64,000 nucleotides of DNA from Aureimonas pseudogalii (GCF_014196835.1 NZ_JACIEK010000014.1:1-64000), one strand, 5' to 3'. Positions 25,107-36,082 are shown, counted from the first letter of the stretch. The notes: generated from the letters alone by a model not told the origin. Made by a program: numbers and translations.

Positions 25107-26141
25107 ATGAGCGAGACGAACGACAGGGCGGGGATCACGCGGCGGGGCCTCGCGGGCTTTGCCGCCGGGGCGGGGCTGGTGGCGGTGTCCGCCGGCACGG
25201 CGCAGGCGCAGGGCACGCCGACGGGTCAAACGCCCCAAGCGTCCCCGCCGCCGACCGGGCCGGCCAAGAGCGACCCGCGCACGAAATATCCGCAGCCGCC
25301 CTTCGAGCGCCAGGAGCAGCCCTTTCCGGGTCTGGCCTCGAAGATGAACCCGCGCCCCGACCATGGCGAGGAGAGCTATCGCGGCTCGGGACGCCTGACC
25401 GGCCGCAAGGCGCTGATCACCGGCGGCGATTCGGGGATGGGGCGCGCCGCGGCCATCGCCTATGCCCGCGAGGGCGCCGACGTCGCCATCTCCTACCTGC
25501 CGGACGAGGAGCCCGACGCACGCGAGGTGATCGCCCTCGTCGAGCGCGAGGGGCGCATCGCCCTGGCGCTGCCCGGCGACATCAGAGACGAGGCGACCTG
25601 CCGGCGCATCGTCGCCGAGACCGTCCAGCGCCTCGGCGGGCTCGACATCCTCGTCAACAACGCCTCGCGCCAGCAGCAGCGCCAGAGCCTCGCCGAGATC
25701 ACCTCGGAGGATTTCGACGCGACGATGAAGACCAACGTCTACGCGATGTTCTGGCTGACCAAGGCCGCGCTCGAACACATGGACGCAGGGTCCGCGATCA
25801 TCCAGACGACCTCCGAGCAGGCCTACGACCCCTCCGCCAATCTCGTCGACTACGCGCTGACCAAGGCGGCGGAAATGAACTTCACCAAGTCGCTCGCCAA
25901 GCAGCTCGGCCCGAAGGGCATCCGCGTCAACGGCGTCGCGCCCGGCCCGATCTGGACGCCGCTGCAGGTGGCCGGGGGCGCCACGCAGATCGATCTCGTG
26001 GCCTTTGGCGGAAAGACGCCGCTCGGGCGCCCCGGCCAGCCCGCCGAGCTCGCCTCGATCTACGTGCAGCTCGCGGCGGCCGACGCCAGCTACGCCACCG
26101 GCCAGATCTACGGCGCGGCGGGCGGGAATGGCCAGCCCTGA
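25107..26141 (+). CDS. Tat-exported SDR-family oxidoreductase
   Basis: A 344-residue short-chain dehydrogenase of the YghA/general-stress type. A twin-arginine signal (TRRGLAGFAAGAGL, ending AQAQG) is followed by a proline-rich linker (about 35-75) and the catalytic domain. The cofactor motif is TGGDSGMGRA (about 108), with NNAS near 185, the catalytic Ser in TTSEQ and YALTK as the Tyr-X3-Lys pair. Export is unusual for an NAD(P)-dependent enzyme, but Tat signals are common in this subgroup. The substrate is unknown. The ATG at 25107 is preceded by GGAGACGACG. Confidence 0.85.
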   Translation: MSETNDRAGITRRGLAGFAAGAGLVAVSAGTAQAQGTPTGQTPQASPPPTGPAKSDPRTKYPQPPFERQEQPFPGLASKMNPRPDHGEESYRGSGRLTGRKALITGGDSGMGRAAAIAYAREGADVAISYLPDEEPDAREVIALVEREGRIALALPGDIRDEATCRRIVAETVQRLGGLDILVNNASRQQQRQSLAEITSEDFDATMKTNVYAMFWLTKAALEHMDAGSAIIQTTSEQAYDPSANLVDYALTKAAEMNFTKSLAKQLGPKGIRVNGVAPGPIWTPLQVAGGATQIDLVAFGGKTPLGRPGQPAELASIYVQLAAADASYATGQIYGAAGGNGQP

Positions 26142-26282
26142 AGGTCGGCTGCGACGAGGCGGATGCGCTTCGCCGCTGGACGGCGGGATGGAGAGGAGAT
26201 CGGCACGGCCCGACTCTCTCGGCGGGACGCGCGACGTATCTCTCCTGCGCGCCGACGCCTCACGCCGACCCCGCAAACCATG

Positions 26283-26312
26283 AAAGGCCGGCCTCGCGGG
26301 AGGCCGGCCTTT
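26283..26312. terminator. Bidirectional terminator between SDR gene and gpmA
   Basis: AAAGGCCGGCCTC and GAGGCCGGCCTTT form a perfect 13-bp stem around a GCGG loop. The A and T ends make it usable from both directions, which fits the convergent neighbours. Confidence 0.75.
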
Positions 26313-26338
26313 CGCGTTCATCACCACGGCTGGGCTCG

Positions 26339-26374
26339 GGTCTTCGATCACGGGCCGGCCCGTGATCGAAGACC
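26339..26374. repeat. Perfect 36-base palindrome
   Basis: The 18 bases GGTCTTCGATCACGGGCC are followed at once by their exact inverse complement, with no spacer. It lies 27 bases beyond the terminator and 28 bases from the gpmA stop. No T run follows on either side. It could form a cruciform, act as a second RNA hairpin protecting the gpmA mRNA, or be a protein site. Confidence 0.8.
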
Positions 26375-26401
26375 ACGGCGCGTCACGTGCCGACGTGGCG
26401 A

Positions 26402-27022
26402 TCAGGCCGAGAGCACGTCCTTCGAGGCGACGGTGGAATCGGCGTTCAGCCGGTAGACCACGGGCACGCCGGTGGCGAGCTCCTGCACCACGATCTCCTC
26501 GCCCGTCAGCCCGTCCAGCGCCATGATGAGCGCGCGCAGCGAGTTGCCGTGGGCCGCCACGATCACCGTGCCGCCGGCCAGCACCTTCGGCTGGATCTTG
26601 TGGATGTAGTAGGGCCAGACGCGGGCGCCGGTGTCCTTCAGCGACTCGCCGCCGGGAGGGGGCACGTCGTAGGAGCGGCGCCAGATGTGCACCTGCTCCT
26701 CGCCCCACTTGGCGCGCGCGTCGTCCTTGTTGAGGCCCGAGAGGTCGCCGTAGTCGCGCTCGTTCAGCGCGGCGTCGCGGATCGTCTCCAGACCCTCCTG
26801 CCCGAGTTCGGTCAGCATCAGCGAGAGCGTGCGCTGCGCGCGCGACAGGACGCTGGTGAAGGCGAGGTCGAAGTGAAGCCCCGCCGCCTTGAGACGCTGC
26901 CCGGCGGCCTTGGCCTCCTCGACGCCCTTCTCGGTCAGGTCGGGATCGCGCCAGCCGGTGAAGAGGTTCTTCAGGTTCCAGTCGCTCTGGCCGTGGCGGA
27001 CGAGGACGAGGGTTCGGGACAT
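26402..27022 (-). CDS. gpmA: 2,3-bisphosphoglycerate-dependent phosphoglycerate mutase
   Basis: A 206-residue glycolytic enzyme interconverting 3- and 2-phosphoglycerate. The phospho-histidine motif [10 protein letters not shown] lies at residues 7-16, followed by [15 protein letters not shown]. The second active-site histidine is in [10 protein letters not shown] near residue 150. The length matches the short alphaproteobacterial form. It reads leftward, 39 bases downstream of dapB, and may be co-transcribed with it. The shared terminator follows. Confidence 0.94.
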   Translation of the reverse strand: MSRTLVLVRHGQSDWNLKNLFTGWRDPDLTEKGVEEAKAAGQRLKAAGLHFDLAFTSVLSRAQRTLSLMLTELGQEGLETIRDAALNERDYGDLSGLNKDDARAKWGEEQVHIWRRSYDVPPPGGESLKDTGARVWPYYIHKIQPKVLAGGTVIVAAHGNSLRALIMALDGLTGEEIVVQELATGVPVVYRLNADSTVASKDVLSA

Positions 27023-27061
27023 CGGGCACTCCTGCGGGGGTGAAAGGGACGGACGATCGGA

Positions 27062-27880
27062 TCAGCGCGCGAGGCCGAGGACGTCGCGCATGGAATAGAG
27101 GCCGGGCGGCTGGGAGCGCGCCCAGAGCGCCGCGCGCACGGCGCCGCGCGCGAAGATCGCGCGGTCGTCGGCGCGGTGCGTCAGCTCGATGCGCTCGCCC
27201 TCGCCGGCGAGGACCACCGTGTGGTCGCCGACCACCGAGCCGCCGCGCAGCGTCGCGAAGCCGATGGCGCCGGGCGGCCGCGCGCCGGTGTGCCCGTCGC
27301 GCACGCGCACCGCCTGCGTCGCGAGGTCGATGCCGCGCCCGGCGGCGGCGGCCTCGCCGAGAAGCAGCGCCGTGCCCGAGGGCGCGTCGACCTTGTGGCG
27401 ATGGTGCATCTCGAGGATCTCGAGATCGAAGGCGTCGGGGCCGAGCGCCTTTGCCGCCTGCTCCACGAGCACGGCGAGGAGATTGACGCCGAGGCTCATG
27501 TTGCCGGACTGGACGATCCGCGCCCCGCCCGCTGCCGCCGCCGCGATCGCCGCGTGGTCGGCGGCGCCGAGGCCGGTGGTGCCGACCACGTGGACGAGGC
27601 CGAGCCGCGCGGCTACCGCCGCCACCGCGACGGACGAGGCCGGCGCCGTGAAGTCGAGCACCCCGTCGGCGTCTTTCAAAGCGGCGTCGAGATCCCCGGT
27701 GATGGCGACGCCGAAATGGCCGGCACCGGCGAGCTCGCCGCAATCGGTGCCGAGCGCGATCGAGCCGGCCCGCTCCACGGCGGCGGAGACGCGCGCCCCC
27801 GGCGTTTCCGCCACGACCTTTGCCAGCGCGCGGCCCATGCGCCCGGCGGCGCCGAGGATCACCAGCTTTATCGCATCCAT
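27062..27880 (-). CDS. dapB: 4-hydroxy-tetrahydrodipicolinate reductase
   Basis: A 272-residue NAD(P)H-dependent reductase of the lysine and meso-diaminopimelate pathway. The cofactor loop [10 protein letters not shown] lies at residues 10-19. The signature [16 protein letters not shown] is near 155-170, containing the catalytic His pair and Lys. It uses the ATG at 27880; the open frame continues upstream into the ABC transporter gene. It feeds peptidoglycan synthesis, like murA and mepA elsewhere in the window. Confidence 0.95.
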   Translation of the reverse strand: MDAIKLVILGAAGRMGRALAKVVAETPGARVSAAVERAGSIALGTDCGELAGAGHFGVAITGDLDAALKDADGVLDFTAPASSVAVAAVAARLGLVHVVGTTGLGAADHAAIAAAAAGGARIVQSGNMSLGVNLLAVLVEQAAKALGPDAFDLEILEMHHRHKVDAPSGTALLLGEAAAAGRGIDLATQAVRVRDGHTGARPPGAIGFATLRGGSVVGDHTVVLAGEGERIELTHRADDRAIFARGAVRAALWARSQPPGLYSMRDVLGLAR

Positions 27881-27899
27881 CGCCCGTTCCTCCTCGTGT

Positions 27900-29726
27900 T
27901 CAGTCCGCCGCCTGCGGAATCGTATCCCCAACGGCTTCGTCCGCCGCGCCGCCGCCGGCCTGCAGCCCGTGGAAGCGGGCGTAGAGCCCGTTCGGCCGGC
28001 GCACCAGCTCGGCATGGCTGCCGCGCTCGGCGATGCGGCCGCGGTCCACCACGAGGATCTGGTCGGCGTTCACGACGGTCGAGAGGCGGTGCGCCACCAC
28101 GATCACCGTGCGCTCCTTCATCGCCGCCTCCAGCGCCCGCTGCACCAGGATTTCGGAGCGCGTGTCGAGCGCCGAGGTCGCCTCGTCGAGAAGAAGGATC
28201 GGCGCATCGCGCAGGAGCGCGCGCGCGATCGACAGGCGCTGGCGCTGGCCGCCCGAGAGCGTCACGCCGTTCTCGCCCACGGGCGTGTCGTAACCGAGCG
28301 GCTGGGCGAGGATGAACTCCTCGGCCTGCGCCCGCCGAGCCGCCTCCTCCACCGCGGCATCGTCGGCCTCGGGCCGGCCGAAGCGGATGTTGTCGCGGAT
28401 CGATCCCTCGAACAGCGTCGGGTGCTGCGGCACGTAGGCGATCTGCCCGCGAAGCGAGGCCTTGGTGACGCCGGCGACGTCCTGCCCGTCGATGAGGATG
28501 CGCCCGCTTTCCACGTCGTAGAAGCGCTCGAGCAGCGCCACGACCGTGGACTTGCCGCCGCCCGAGGCGCCGATCAGCGCCGTGGTGCGGCCGGCCTCGG
28601 CGGTGAACGAGACGCCGCGCAGCACGGGCTCGCCGGGATGGTAGCCGAAGACCACCTCCTCGAAGCGGATCTCGCCGCGGGGCACCACCAGCGCCTTCGC
28701 GCCGGGCGCGTCGGCCTGGCGCGGGGTCTCGTCGAGGATCTCGTAGATCATCGCGGCGTTGACGAGCGCGCGCTCCAGCTGCACCTGCAGCTTGGCGAGG
28801 CGCCGGGCGGGGTCGTAGGCGAGAAGCAGCGCGGTGATGAAGGCGAACATGGCGCCCGGCGAATAGCCGTAGGCGATGGCGCGGTAGCCCGACCATGCGA
28901 TGACGGCGGCGACCGCGAGGCCCGCCACCGTCTCGGTGATCGGCCCGGAGCGCTCGGTGATCACGGCGATGCGGTTGGAGCGCTCTTCCGCCGCCTGGAT
29001 CAGCACTTCCGTGCGCTCGCGCAGCAGGCGCTCCATGGTGAAGGCCTTCACCACCTGGATGCCCTGCGCCGTCTCCTGCATGGAGCCGAGCACCCGCGCG
29101 TTGAGGTCGATCGACTGGCGCGTCGCCTTGCGCAGCTTCTTGGAGAGCCCCGAGATCATGATGGCGATCGGCGGCCCGGCCAGCAGCGCGATCAGCGAGA
29201 GCACCCAGTCCTGCCAGATCATCGCGAAGATGAGGAAGATCAGCGTCAGGAGATCGCGCGCCAGCGAGGTGACCGTGAGGTTCAGCGTGTCGCGCACGCC
29301 CGAGACGTTCTGGTTGATGCGCGCGGCGAGCTGGGCCGAGCGGTTCTCGCCGAAGAAATCGACCGAGAGGTCGGTGAGATGGGCGAACAGCCGGCGCTGG
29401 TAGCGCGCCACCACGTCGTTGCCGATGCGCGCCAGGATGACGCCCTGCCCGTAGGTGGCGAGGCCCCGGATGAGGAAGGAGAGGAACACCGCGAAGGGCA
29501 GCGTGAACAGGACGGCCCGGTCGCCCTCGACGAAGATCCGGTCGATCACGTCGCGCATGATCCAGGCGAGGAAGGCGGTGGAGAGCGCTACGAGCACGAG
29601 GCAGACCACGGCCACGGCATAGCCGCGGATGTGCTCGCGCCCGTTCTCGGCGATGATCCGCTTGAGGAGCGCGATCGCCTGTCCGCGATCGCGCTCGTCG
29701 GACAGGGACAGGCTCTTCTTCGTCAA
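27900..29726 (-). CDS. MsbA-like ABC exporter
   Basis: A 608-residue half-transporter with an N-terminal six-helix membrane domain (about residues 40-330) fused to an ATPase. The Walker A is GASGGGKST (about 390), the signature is LSGGQRQR (about 488), the Walker B is [12 protein letters not shown] (about 510) and the switch His is in VAHRLSTV. It should act as a homodimer at the inner membrane and export lipid A-core, other lipids or drugs; the substrate cannot be read from sequence. It begins 94 bases after glk and ends 19 bases before dapB, so it may be transcribed with both. Confidence 0.88.
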   Translation of the reverse strand: MTKKSLSLSDERDRGQAIALLKRIIAENGREHIRGYAVAVVCLVLVALSTAFLAWIMRDVIDRIFVEGDRAVLFTLPFAVFLSFLIRGLATYGQGVILARIGNDVVARYQRRLFAHLTDLSVDFFGENRSAQLAARINQNVSGVRDTLNLTVTSLARDLLTLIFLIFAMIWQDWVLSLIALLAGPPIAIMISGLSKKLRKATRQSIDLNARVLGSMQETAQGIQVVKAFTMERLLRERTEVLIQAAEERSNRIAVITERSGPITETVAGLAVAAVIAWSGYRAIAYGYSPGAMFAFITALLLAYDPARRLAKLQVQLERALVNAAMIYEILDETPRQADAPGAKALVVPRGEIRFEEVVFGYHPGEPVLRGVSFTAEAGRTTALIGASGGGKSTVVALLERFYDVESGRILIDGQDVAGVTKASLRGQIAYVPQHPTLFEGSIRDNIRFGRPEADDAAVEEAARRAQAEEFILAQPLGYDTPVGENGVTLSGGQRQRLSIARALLRDAPILLLDEATSALDTRSEILVQRALEAAMKERTVIVVAHRLSTVVNADQILVVDRGRIAERGSHAELVRRPNGLYARFHGLQAGGGAADEAVGDTIPQAAD

Positions 29727-29820
29727 GGATCCGCCGGGGTTCGCGAGGTGCCCGCTCTATAGCGGCTCGCGGCGCCCGCCGCTACCGCCCACGATCTCCC
29801 GTCTGCCCGGCGGGGCGTCG

Positions 29821-30846
29821 TCAGCGTGACCAGCGCCGGTGCGCGGTCTCCAGCGCGTAGAGATGCGGGCGGCGCGCGAAGGCGGCGAGGCCCGCGAGCG
29901 CGGCGAGCGGCAGCGTCACGCTGAAGAGCGGAATGCCGCGCATCAACTCGCGGTGCGGGGCCTTGTCCTCGAAGGCCTCGCGCATCGCGGCCGGATCGAC
30001 CAGCGCGGCGATGCGGCCGAAGACGCCGCCGGCGATGTAGACGCCGCCCCGCGCCATGAAGACGAGCGCGAGATCGCCGGCGACGCGCGCCAGGATCACC
30101 GCGAAGAGTTGCACCGCCTCGTGCGCCGCCGGGTCCGCGCCCTTCGCGGCGGCCTCGCTCACCTCGGCCGGCAGGGTCAGCGTCGCGCTCGCGCCGTCTG
30201 CCGCGGCGATGGCATGGTAGAGGTTGACGAGGCCGCGACCGCAGAGGACCTGCTCGCCCGACACCCGGCCCTCCAGCGTTTCGAGATGCGGCCAGATCGC
30301 GCGCTCGCGCTCCGTCCGGGGGCCGAGATCCATGTGGCCGCCCTCGCCCGGCACGGGGATCCAGCGGTCGCGCGAGCGGATGAGCCCCGCGACGCCGAGC
30401 CCGGTGCCCGGCCCCATCACCACGCGGCTGGCGCCCTCCAGCACCGTGCCGCCGCCGATCGGGTCGCGCCCGCTCTCGGGCAGCGCGGAGACGGCGAGCG
30501 CCTGCGCCTCGAAATCGTTGAGGATGAGCACGTCCTCGAACCCGAGATCGGCGATGAGGGCGTGGGGCCGCACCACCCAGGGGCTGTTGGTGAGCTCGAT
30601 CTCCTCGCCGTCCACCGGGCCGGCGATGGCGAGCACCGCAGTCTTCGGCCTGATCGCGGTATGGGCGAAGACCACGGCCTCGATCGCGTCGTCGATGTTG
30701 GGATAGTCGGCGGTCGGCACCACCGGAAACACGATGGGCTCGCCGGCGGCATCGGCGAGGAGCGCGAAGCGCGCGTTCGTGCCCCCGATGTCGCCGACGA
30801 GAATGGGAAAGGCGAGGGAATCGATGTGTTCGAGCTTCTTGGCCAT
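29821..30846 (-). CDS. glk: Glucokinase
   Basis: A 341-residue hexokinase of the bacterial Glk family that phosphorylates glucose with ATP. The phosphate-1 motif VGDIGGTNARFALL is at residues 17-30. ILNDFEAQAL near 105 contains the catalytic Asp, and the second nucleotide-binding region contains MGPGTGLGVAGL near 145. The end has the GVYIAGGVFGRI segment near 265. It feeds glycolysis or the Entner-Doudoroff pathway. It starts about 116 bases after mepA. Confidence 0.93.
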   Translation of the reverse strand: MAKKLEHIDSLAFPILVGDIGGTNARFALLADAAGEPIVFPVVPTADYPNIDDAIEAVVFAHTAIRPKTAVLAIAGPVDGEEIELTNSPWVVRPHALIADLGFEDVLILNDFEAQALAVSALPESGRDPIGGGTVLEGASRVVMGPGTGLGVAGLIRSRDRWIPVPGEGGHMDLGPRTERERAIWPHLETLEGRVSGEQVLCGRGLVNLYHAIAAADGASATLTLPAEVSEAAAKGADPAAHEAVQLFAVILARVAGDLALVFMARGGVYIAGGVFGRIAALVDPAAMREAFEDKAPHRELMRGIPLFSVTLPLAALAGLAAFARRPHLYALETAHRRWSR

Positions 30847-30962
30847 GCGTCACCGGATCGGGTGTGGGGATCGGGCGGGGGCCGCTCGATGGCCAGCCTT
30901 AGCACCGCCCGCCCGCCGGCAAAAGCGCCGCGCCGGGGGGCGGGGCGAAGGCGGGCCGCCGC

Positions 30963-32057
30963 TCAGCCGGCCGGGCGGAAGCGCGGCATCGGCAGGGCGC
31001 CGCCGTCCTCGCCGGCCTCGGCGCCGGCGGGCTCGGGAGCTTGCGCGCGAGCGGGCGGCGGCGGCAGACGGGCGGGCGCGGGCGGCGACGCGTCGAAGGC
31101 GGTGGCAGCCGGCACGGCAACGGGCGCCGGGCGCGCGGCGGCGGGCGTGCCGCCCGCGGCGTCCGGCTGCTTCAGCACCGCCGAGCAGGCCTTCGGCAGC
31201 GCCGTCATGAAGATCGGCGGCGGCTTCTTGTAGGGCTTGGCCGAGGGCTTGGGCGGCTGCAGCGCCACGTCGAACCACCAGTCTAGCTTGTCGCAGCCGT
31301 CGCCCTTGCCGGTGGATTCCTGCGGCTCGCAATTGGGCGAGCCCGGCTGGCAGACGAGGCGCACGTGGAAATGATAGTCGTGGCCGAACATCGGCCGCAC
31401 CTTGTTGAGCCAGCCGCGGTCGCGCCCGGCGGTCTTGCAGAGCTGCTCCTTGATGCCGGGATGCACGAAGATGCGCTGCACCTCGGGCTCCTCGGCCGCC
31501 GTGCGGATGAGCTTCAGCATCTCCGGGCGCCAGCGCTTGAGATCGATGTGGCGCGTCGTCTTGTCGATGACCGAGGGCAGCGGCATCGTATCGCGCTCTT
31601 CGCGGCTGAGGCGGCGGTTCGGCATCTCGGTCAGGTAGATGTCGGCGTCGAGGCCGATCTGGTGCGAGGCGTGGCCGTCCTTCATCGGGCCGCCGCGCGG
31701 CTGCGCCATGTCGCCGAACAGGAGCCCGCGCCAGTTCGCCTGCGCCGCCGCATCGCGCGACAGGCGCTGGAGGAAGGCGATCATCGTGGGATGGGCATAG
31801 GCGCGATCGCGCGAGGGCTTCATCACCTGCCAGGTCGGCCCGTCCTTCGGCATTTCCATGCCCCCGGCGAGACACCCCTTGGAATAGAAGCCGATGCTCT
31901 GGGGCGGGGCGGCGGAGGGCGCGGTCTCGGCCGAGAACAGATCCTTGGCCGGCGTCTGCGCGAGAGCGGGCCCCGCGAGGCCCGTCAGCGCCACACTCAG
32001 GAGCGCCGCGCCCGCGAGGCGCCGCGCCGTCCGTCCCGCCCGTGCCGTTCCTCGCAT
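30963..32057 (-). CDS. mepA: Penicillin-insensitive murein endopeptidase (MepA type)
   Basis: A 364-residue secreted protein. The signal peptide covers about residues 1-34 (ending GPALAQ). The MepA/LAS-type zinc site is visible as HASHQIGLDADIYL near 130 and HDYHFHVRL near 226. It cuts D-Ala-meso-DAP cross-links in the periplasm. After about residue 285 the C-terminus becomes a Pro/Ala-rich tail of roughly 75 residues, longer than in E. coli MepA and probably disordered. I took the ATG at 32057 because it gives a clean signal sequence; a much longer open frame upstream is a shadow of the neighbouring gene. Confidence 0.9.
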   Translation of the reverse strand: MRGTARAGRTARRLAGAALLSVALTGLAGPALAQTPAKDLFSAETAPSAAPPQSIGFYSKGCLAGGMEMPKDGPTWQVMKPSRDRAYAHPTMIAFLQRLSRDAAAQANWRGLLFGDMAQPRGGPMKDGHASHQIGLDADIYLTEMPNRRLSREERDTMPLPSVIDKTTRHIDLKRWRPEMLKLIRTAAEEPEVQRIFVHPGIKEQLCKTAGRDRGWLNKVRPMFGHDYHFHVRLVCQPGSPNCEPQESTGKGDGCDKLDWWFDVALQPPKPSAKPYKKPPPIFMTALPKACSAVLKQPDAAGGTPAAARPAPVAVPAATAFDASPPAPARLPPPPARAQAPEPAGAEAGEDGGALPMPRFRPAG

Positions 32058-32164
32058 CGCTCTCGCCCTCAAGCTGCCCGTCCGTGCACGAAAGCCGGAG
32101 AGTTCGGCCGAAACTAAGGCCGCCGGGTGGCTCGAAGCTTGCGCGGGACCGGAAGCCCTCGCCT

Positions 32165-33151
32165 TCAGACCGGCTGCGCCGCCCCCGTCTCGGCCGAGGC
32201 GTAGAGCGCGTCGAGCACCCGCTGGTTCTTGACCGAATCCTCGAGGCTGAAGAGGGTCTCGCCCGAGCCCGCCACCGCGCGCGCGAAGGCTTCGGCCTGC
32301 AGGCGATACTGGTCGGCGGCGCCGAAGCGCAGGGTCTCGGTGTGCCCGTGCGACTGGTCGTGGCAATGCACGGCGGCCTGCCGGTAGGAACCGGCGTTGA
32401 AGGCGCCGTCCACCTCGATGAAGCCTTCGGTCCCGTGGAAGGCCATGGTCTGGCGCGCCGCCATCTGGGTGGAGACGTAGAAGGAGAGGTGGAAGGCGCC
32501 GAAATCGACGTCGCAATCGGCGAAGATGTCGGTGCCGAACGTCTCGTCGCGCTCGATGCGGGCGCGCGCCGAAACGGCCTCGGCCCCTGTCGCGAGGCGC
32601 GTCGTCACCACCGGGTAGACGCCGATGTCGGGCAGCGCGCCGCCGCCGAGCTCGATCTGGTTGCGCATGTTGGCGGGGTCGACATTGTGGTAGGCGAAGG
32701 CGCCCTGAACGTGGCGCAGGCGCCCGATGCGCCCCTCCGCGATCCATCGGCGCACCTGCTCCCATTGCGGGTGGTAGCGCACCATGAAGGCCTCCGCGAC
32801 CTGGACGCCCGCCGCGTCGCGCGCCTCGATCAGCGGCTGGATGTCGTCCGCCTTCAGCGCCAGCGGCTTCTCGACCAGCACGTGCTTGCCGGCCTTCACC
32901 GCCCGCAGCGCCCATTCCAGATGCTGCGAGGTCGGCAGCGGCACGTAGACCGCGTCGACCTCGCGGTCCTCCAGCAGCGCCTCGTAGGAGCCGAAGGCCT
33001 CGCGCGCGCCGAAATGGGCGGCGAGCCCCTCGGCGCGGTCGCGGTCGCGGCTGGCGATCGCCTGCAGCCGGCAGCCTTCGGCCTTCAGGATGGCCGGTAT
33101 CATCTGCTCGCGGGCGATCTTCGCGCCCGACAGGATGCCCCAACGCAGCAT
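32165..33151 (-). CDS. Gfo/Idh/MocA-family oxidoreductase
   Basis: A 328-residue NAD(P)-dependent dehydrogenase. It begins MLRWGILSGAKIAREQMIPA, the Rossmann start of the family, with EKPLALKADD (Glu-Lys-Pro motif) near residue 95 and a C-terminal GFO-like domain. Members oxidise sugars, cyclitols or trans-dihydrodiols; the substrate here is unknown. It is only distantly similar to the dehydrogenase beside iolD. It lies 37 bases after pheT and may be read from the same transcript. Confidence 0.85.
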   Translation of the reverse strand: MLRWGILSGAKIAREQMIPAILKAEGCRLQAIASRDRDRAEGLAAHFGAREAFGSYEALLEDREVDAVYVPLPTSQHLEWALRAVKAGKHVLVEKPLALKADDIQPLIEARDAAGVQVAEAFMVRYHPQWEQVRRWIAEGRIGRLRHVQGAFAYHNVDPANMRNQIELGGGALPDIGVYPVVTTRLATGAEAVSARARIERDETFGTDIFADCDVDFGAFHLSFYVSTQMAARQTMAFHGTEGFIEVDGAFNAGSYRQAAVHCHDQSHGHTETLRFGAADQYRLQAEAFARAVAGSGETLFSLEDSVKNQRVLDALYASAETGAAQPV

Positions 33152-33188
33152 GGCTCGTTCCCTCCCCCTGTTTCGTTTCGTCTCGCGC

Positions 33189-35603
33189 TCAGGCGCGCAG
33201 CGTGCCGCCCGTCGCCTTTTCCACCGCCGCGACGATGCGTGCGCTCAAAGCTTCCAGATCCTCGTCGGTGAGCGTGCGCTCGGCCGGGTTCAGCGTCACC
33301 TCGATCGCCACCGACTTGGCGCCCTCGCCAAGCGACGCGCCGGTGAAGACGTCGAACACCCGCACCTCGCTCACCAGCTTGCGGTCGGCGCCTTCCGCGG
33401 CGCGCACGATCTTCATGGCATCGACCTCCGCGCCCACCACGAAGGCGAAGTCGCGCCGCACCGGCTGGAAGGGCGAGAGGGCGAGCACCGGCTTGGTGCG
33501 CGTCGCCTTGCGCTTGGGCTCCGGCGCCTCGTCGAGGAAGACCTCGAACCCGGCATAGGCGCCGGTGACGCCGAGCCTCTTCAGCGTGCGCGGATGGAAC
33601 TCGCCATATTCGGCGAGCACGGTCTTCGGTCCGAGCTTGATCTTCCCCGAGCGGCCGGGATGGTACCAGTCGCTCGCCGGGGCCTCGAACTGCAGCCGGT
33701 CCACCGGCACGCCGGCCGCCTCCAGCGCGGCGATCGCGTCGGCCTTGGCGTCGAAGACGCCGACCGGCGCGGCGTTGCCGGCCCAGTCGCGGCCCGCGCC
33801 GCCATGGCCGGCGGTGGCGCGGCGAACGCCGGCCGCCGCGCGCCGCTGGCCCGCGGGCTCGGGCGAGCGGTAGAGCGCGGCCACCTCGAACAGCGCGGTG
33901 TCGCCCTGTCCGCGCTGCGCGTTGCGATGGGCGGCCAGGATCAGGTTCGGCAGCAGCGAGGGCCGCATGTCCGAGAGGTCGGCGGCGATCGGGTTCTCCA
34001 AGCGCAGCGCATCGCTGCCGCCGCCGAAGGCGCTCGCCGCCTCGTGCGACACGAAGGAATAGGTCACGGCCTCGGCCATGCCCCGCGCCGCGAGCGCCCG
34101 GCGCGCCGCGCGGTCGCGGATCTGCGCGTTGGTCAGGATACGCCCGCCGACGCCCGCCAGCGCCGGCAGCGGCTGCGGCTCGATCCGGTCGACGCCGACG
34201 AGGCGCATGACCTCCTCCACGAGATCGGCCTTTCCGTCGATGTCCGGGCGCCAGGAGGGCACTGTCACCTCGGCGCTCTCGAGGCCCGCCTCCACGGCGA
34301 AGCCGAGGCGCGTCAGGATGCGGGCCTGCCTTTCGGGCTCGACCTCGAGGCCGGTCAGGCGCTTCACCTCCGCGAAGGGCAGGCTCAGGCGCTTGGGGGT
34401 GACGGGCTTCATGCTCTGAACGCGCGCGCGCGTCGGCTCGCCGCCGCAGAGCTCCAGGATCAGCGCTGTCGCGAGATCGAGGCCGGGCTCGTCGAAGGCG
34501 GGATCGACGCCGCGCTCGAAGCGGTAGCGCGCGTCGGTGATGATGCCGAGCGCGCGGCCGGCGCGGGCGATGGCGATCGGCTCCCAAAGCGCCGATTCCA
34601 CGAGGACGTCGGTGGTGCCCTCGTCGCAGCCCGAGGCCTCGCCGCCCATGATGCCGGCGATCGACTCGACGCCGTTGTCGTCGGCGATGACGCAGGTCCC
34701 CTCCGGCAGCGCGTAGGTCTTGCCGTCGAGCGCCACGATCTCCTCGCCGGCCCGCGCCCCGCGCACATGGAGCGCGCCCGCGACCTTGGCGGCGTCGAAG
34801 ACATGAAGCGGGCGGCCGCGATCGAAGGTCAGGTAGTTGGTGACGTCGACGAGCGCGTTGATCGGGCGAAGACCGATGGCGGCGAGGCGCTTCTGCATCC
34901 AGGCCGGCGAGGGGCCGTTCGTCACGCCGCGCACGAGGCGCAGCGCGAATCCCTGGCAGACCGGGCTCTCGACCTCGACCGCGACGGGGCACTCGCCCTC
35001 GCCCTCGATCGGCGCGACGGGCGGCGTCTTCAGCGTGCCGAGGCCGGCGGCGGCGAGATCCCGGGCGATGCCGTGAATGCCGGTGGCGTCCGGCCGGTTC
35101 GGCGTCAGGCCGATCTCGATCACGGGGTCGGCGAGATCGGCGTAGTCGGCGAAGGCGGTGCCGACGGGCGCATCCTCGGGCAGGTCGATGATGCCGTTGT
35201 GCTCGTCGGAGAGCTCCAGCTCGCGCTCCGAGCACATCATGCCGTGGCTCTCGACGCCGCGGATCTTGCCGACGCCGAGCGTCACGTCGAGGCCGGGCAC
35301 GTAGGTGCCGGGCAGGCCGAGGACGCCGACGAGCCCGGCGCGTGCGTTCGGCGCGCCGCAGACGACCTGCAACGGCTTGCCTCCGTTGACGGCCGGGCCG
35401 GCATCGACGGTGAGCACCTGCAGCTTGTCGGCGTCGGGATGGCGCGTGGCGGTGAGGACGCGGGCGATGGTGAAGGGGCGCATCGCCGCCTTGTCGTCGA
35501 TCGCCTCGACCTCGAGCCCGAGCGAGGTCAGCTTCTCGGCGATCTCGGCGATCTCGGCATCGGTGTCGAGATGGTCCTTCAGCCAGGACAGGGTGAATTT
35601 CAT
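33189..35603 (-). CDS. pheT: Phenylalanine-tRNA ligase, beta subunit
   Basis: An 804-residue subunit of the alpha2beta2 enzyme. Domain order is typical: an N-terminal [12 protein letters not shown] start, a tRNA-binding EMAP-like domain (about 40-150), B3/B4 editing domain (about 210-390), B5 domain (about 400-475), a degenerate synthetase core, and a C-terminal anticodon-binding FDX-ACB domain (about 710-803, with [11 protein letters not shown]). The ATG at 35603 fits the family. It is separated from pheS by two unrelated genes. Confidence 0.96.
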   Translation of the reverse strand: MKFTLSWLKDHLDTDAEIAEIAEKLTSLGLEVEAIDDKAAMRPFTIARVLTATRHPDADKLQVLTVDAGPAVNGGKPLQVVCGAPNARAGLVGVLGLPGTYVPGLDVTLGVGKIRGVESHGMMCSERELELSDEHNGIIDLPEDAPVGTAFADYADLADPVIEIGLTPNRPDATGIHGIARDLAAAGLGTLKTPPVAPIEGEGECPVAVEVESPVCQGFALRLVRGVTNGPSPAWMQKRLAAIGLRPINALVDVTNYLTFDRGRPLHVFDAAKVAGALHVRGARAGEEIVALDGKTYALPEGTCVIADDNGVESIAGIMGGEASGCDEGTTDVLVESALWEPIAIARAGRALGIITDARYRFERGVDPAFDEPGLDLATALILELCGGEPTRARVQSMKPVTPKRLSLPFAEVKRLTGLEVEPERQARILTRLGFAVEAGLESAEVTVPSWRPDIDGKADLVEEVMRLVGVDRIEPQPLPALAGVGGRILTNAQIRDRAARRALAARGMAEAVTYSFVSHEAASAFGGGSDALRLENPIAADLSDMRPSLLPNLILAAHRNAQRGQGDTALFEVAALYRSPEPAGQRRAAAGVRRATAGHGGAGRDWAGNAAPVGVFDAKADAIAALEAAGVPVDRLQFEAPASDWYHPGRSGKIKLGPKTVLAEYGEFHPRTLKRLGVTGAYAGFEVFLDEAPEPKRKATRTKPVLALSPFQPVRRDFAFVVGAEVDAMKIVRAAEGADRKLVSEVRVFDVFTGASLGEGAKSVAIEVTLNPAERTLTDEDLEALSARIVAAVEKATGGTLRA

Positions 35604-35665
35604 GGGAGGTCTCGATCGGTTGGAAGCGAAGCGGCTTCGCAAGGGCAGGCGGCGAGGCGGGCGCC

Positions 35666-36082
35666 TCAGGTTCGGTCGGTGACGTCGGCGGCGGCGCGTC
35701 GCACGAGACCGCTCGCATGGACGAAGCGGTAGACCGAGAGCGCAACGAGCGCGAAGACGAGGTTGAGCAGAAGCACCGTGCCGAGCGTCTGCACGCTGTC
35801 GAAGGCGAACTTGGCGATCACGGTCGGCAGAAGGATGCCCACGGCCAGCGAGGCGAGCGTCGCGGGCGTTCCCGGGAGGTAGGCATAGAGCGCCGCGAAG
35901 ATCGCCACGGTGACGAGCGCCAGCACGTAATGCGCGGGCGCCGCGGCGATGGAGGCGAAGTCGATCGACAGGAACAGCCAGCCGAAGAAGGCTACGGCGA
36001 GCGTCCCCACCATGGCGCCCGCGATCACGGACACCGCCTCCACCAGGGTGAAGCGGGCGATACCGGCGGCGGTTCGGGCCAT
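35666..36082 (-). CDS. Small four-helix membrane protein, unknown function
   Basis: A 138-residue protein with about four hydrophobic segments (around residues 12-38, 45-66, 72-92 and 98-118) and short polar ends. I recognise no family. The C-terminus ends in an Arg/Asp/Thr-rich tail ([12 protein letters not shown]) likely to face the cytoplasm. It lies between the glycosyltransferase gene and pheT on the same strand, 62 bases before pheT, so it should share the pheS-pheT transcript. Codon use matches its neighbours, which argues for a real, resident gene. Confidence 0.65.
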   Translation of the reverse strand: MARTAAGIARFTLVEAVSVIAGAMVGTLAVAFFGWLFLSIDFASIAAAPAHYVLALVTVAIFAALYAYLPGTPATLASLAVGILLPTVIAKFAFDSVQTLGTVLLLNLVFALVALSVYRFVHASGLVRRAAADVTDRT

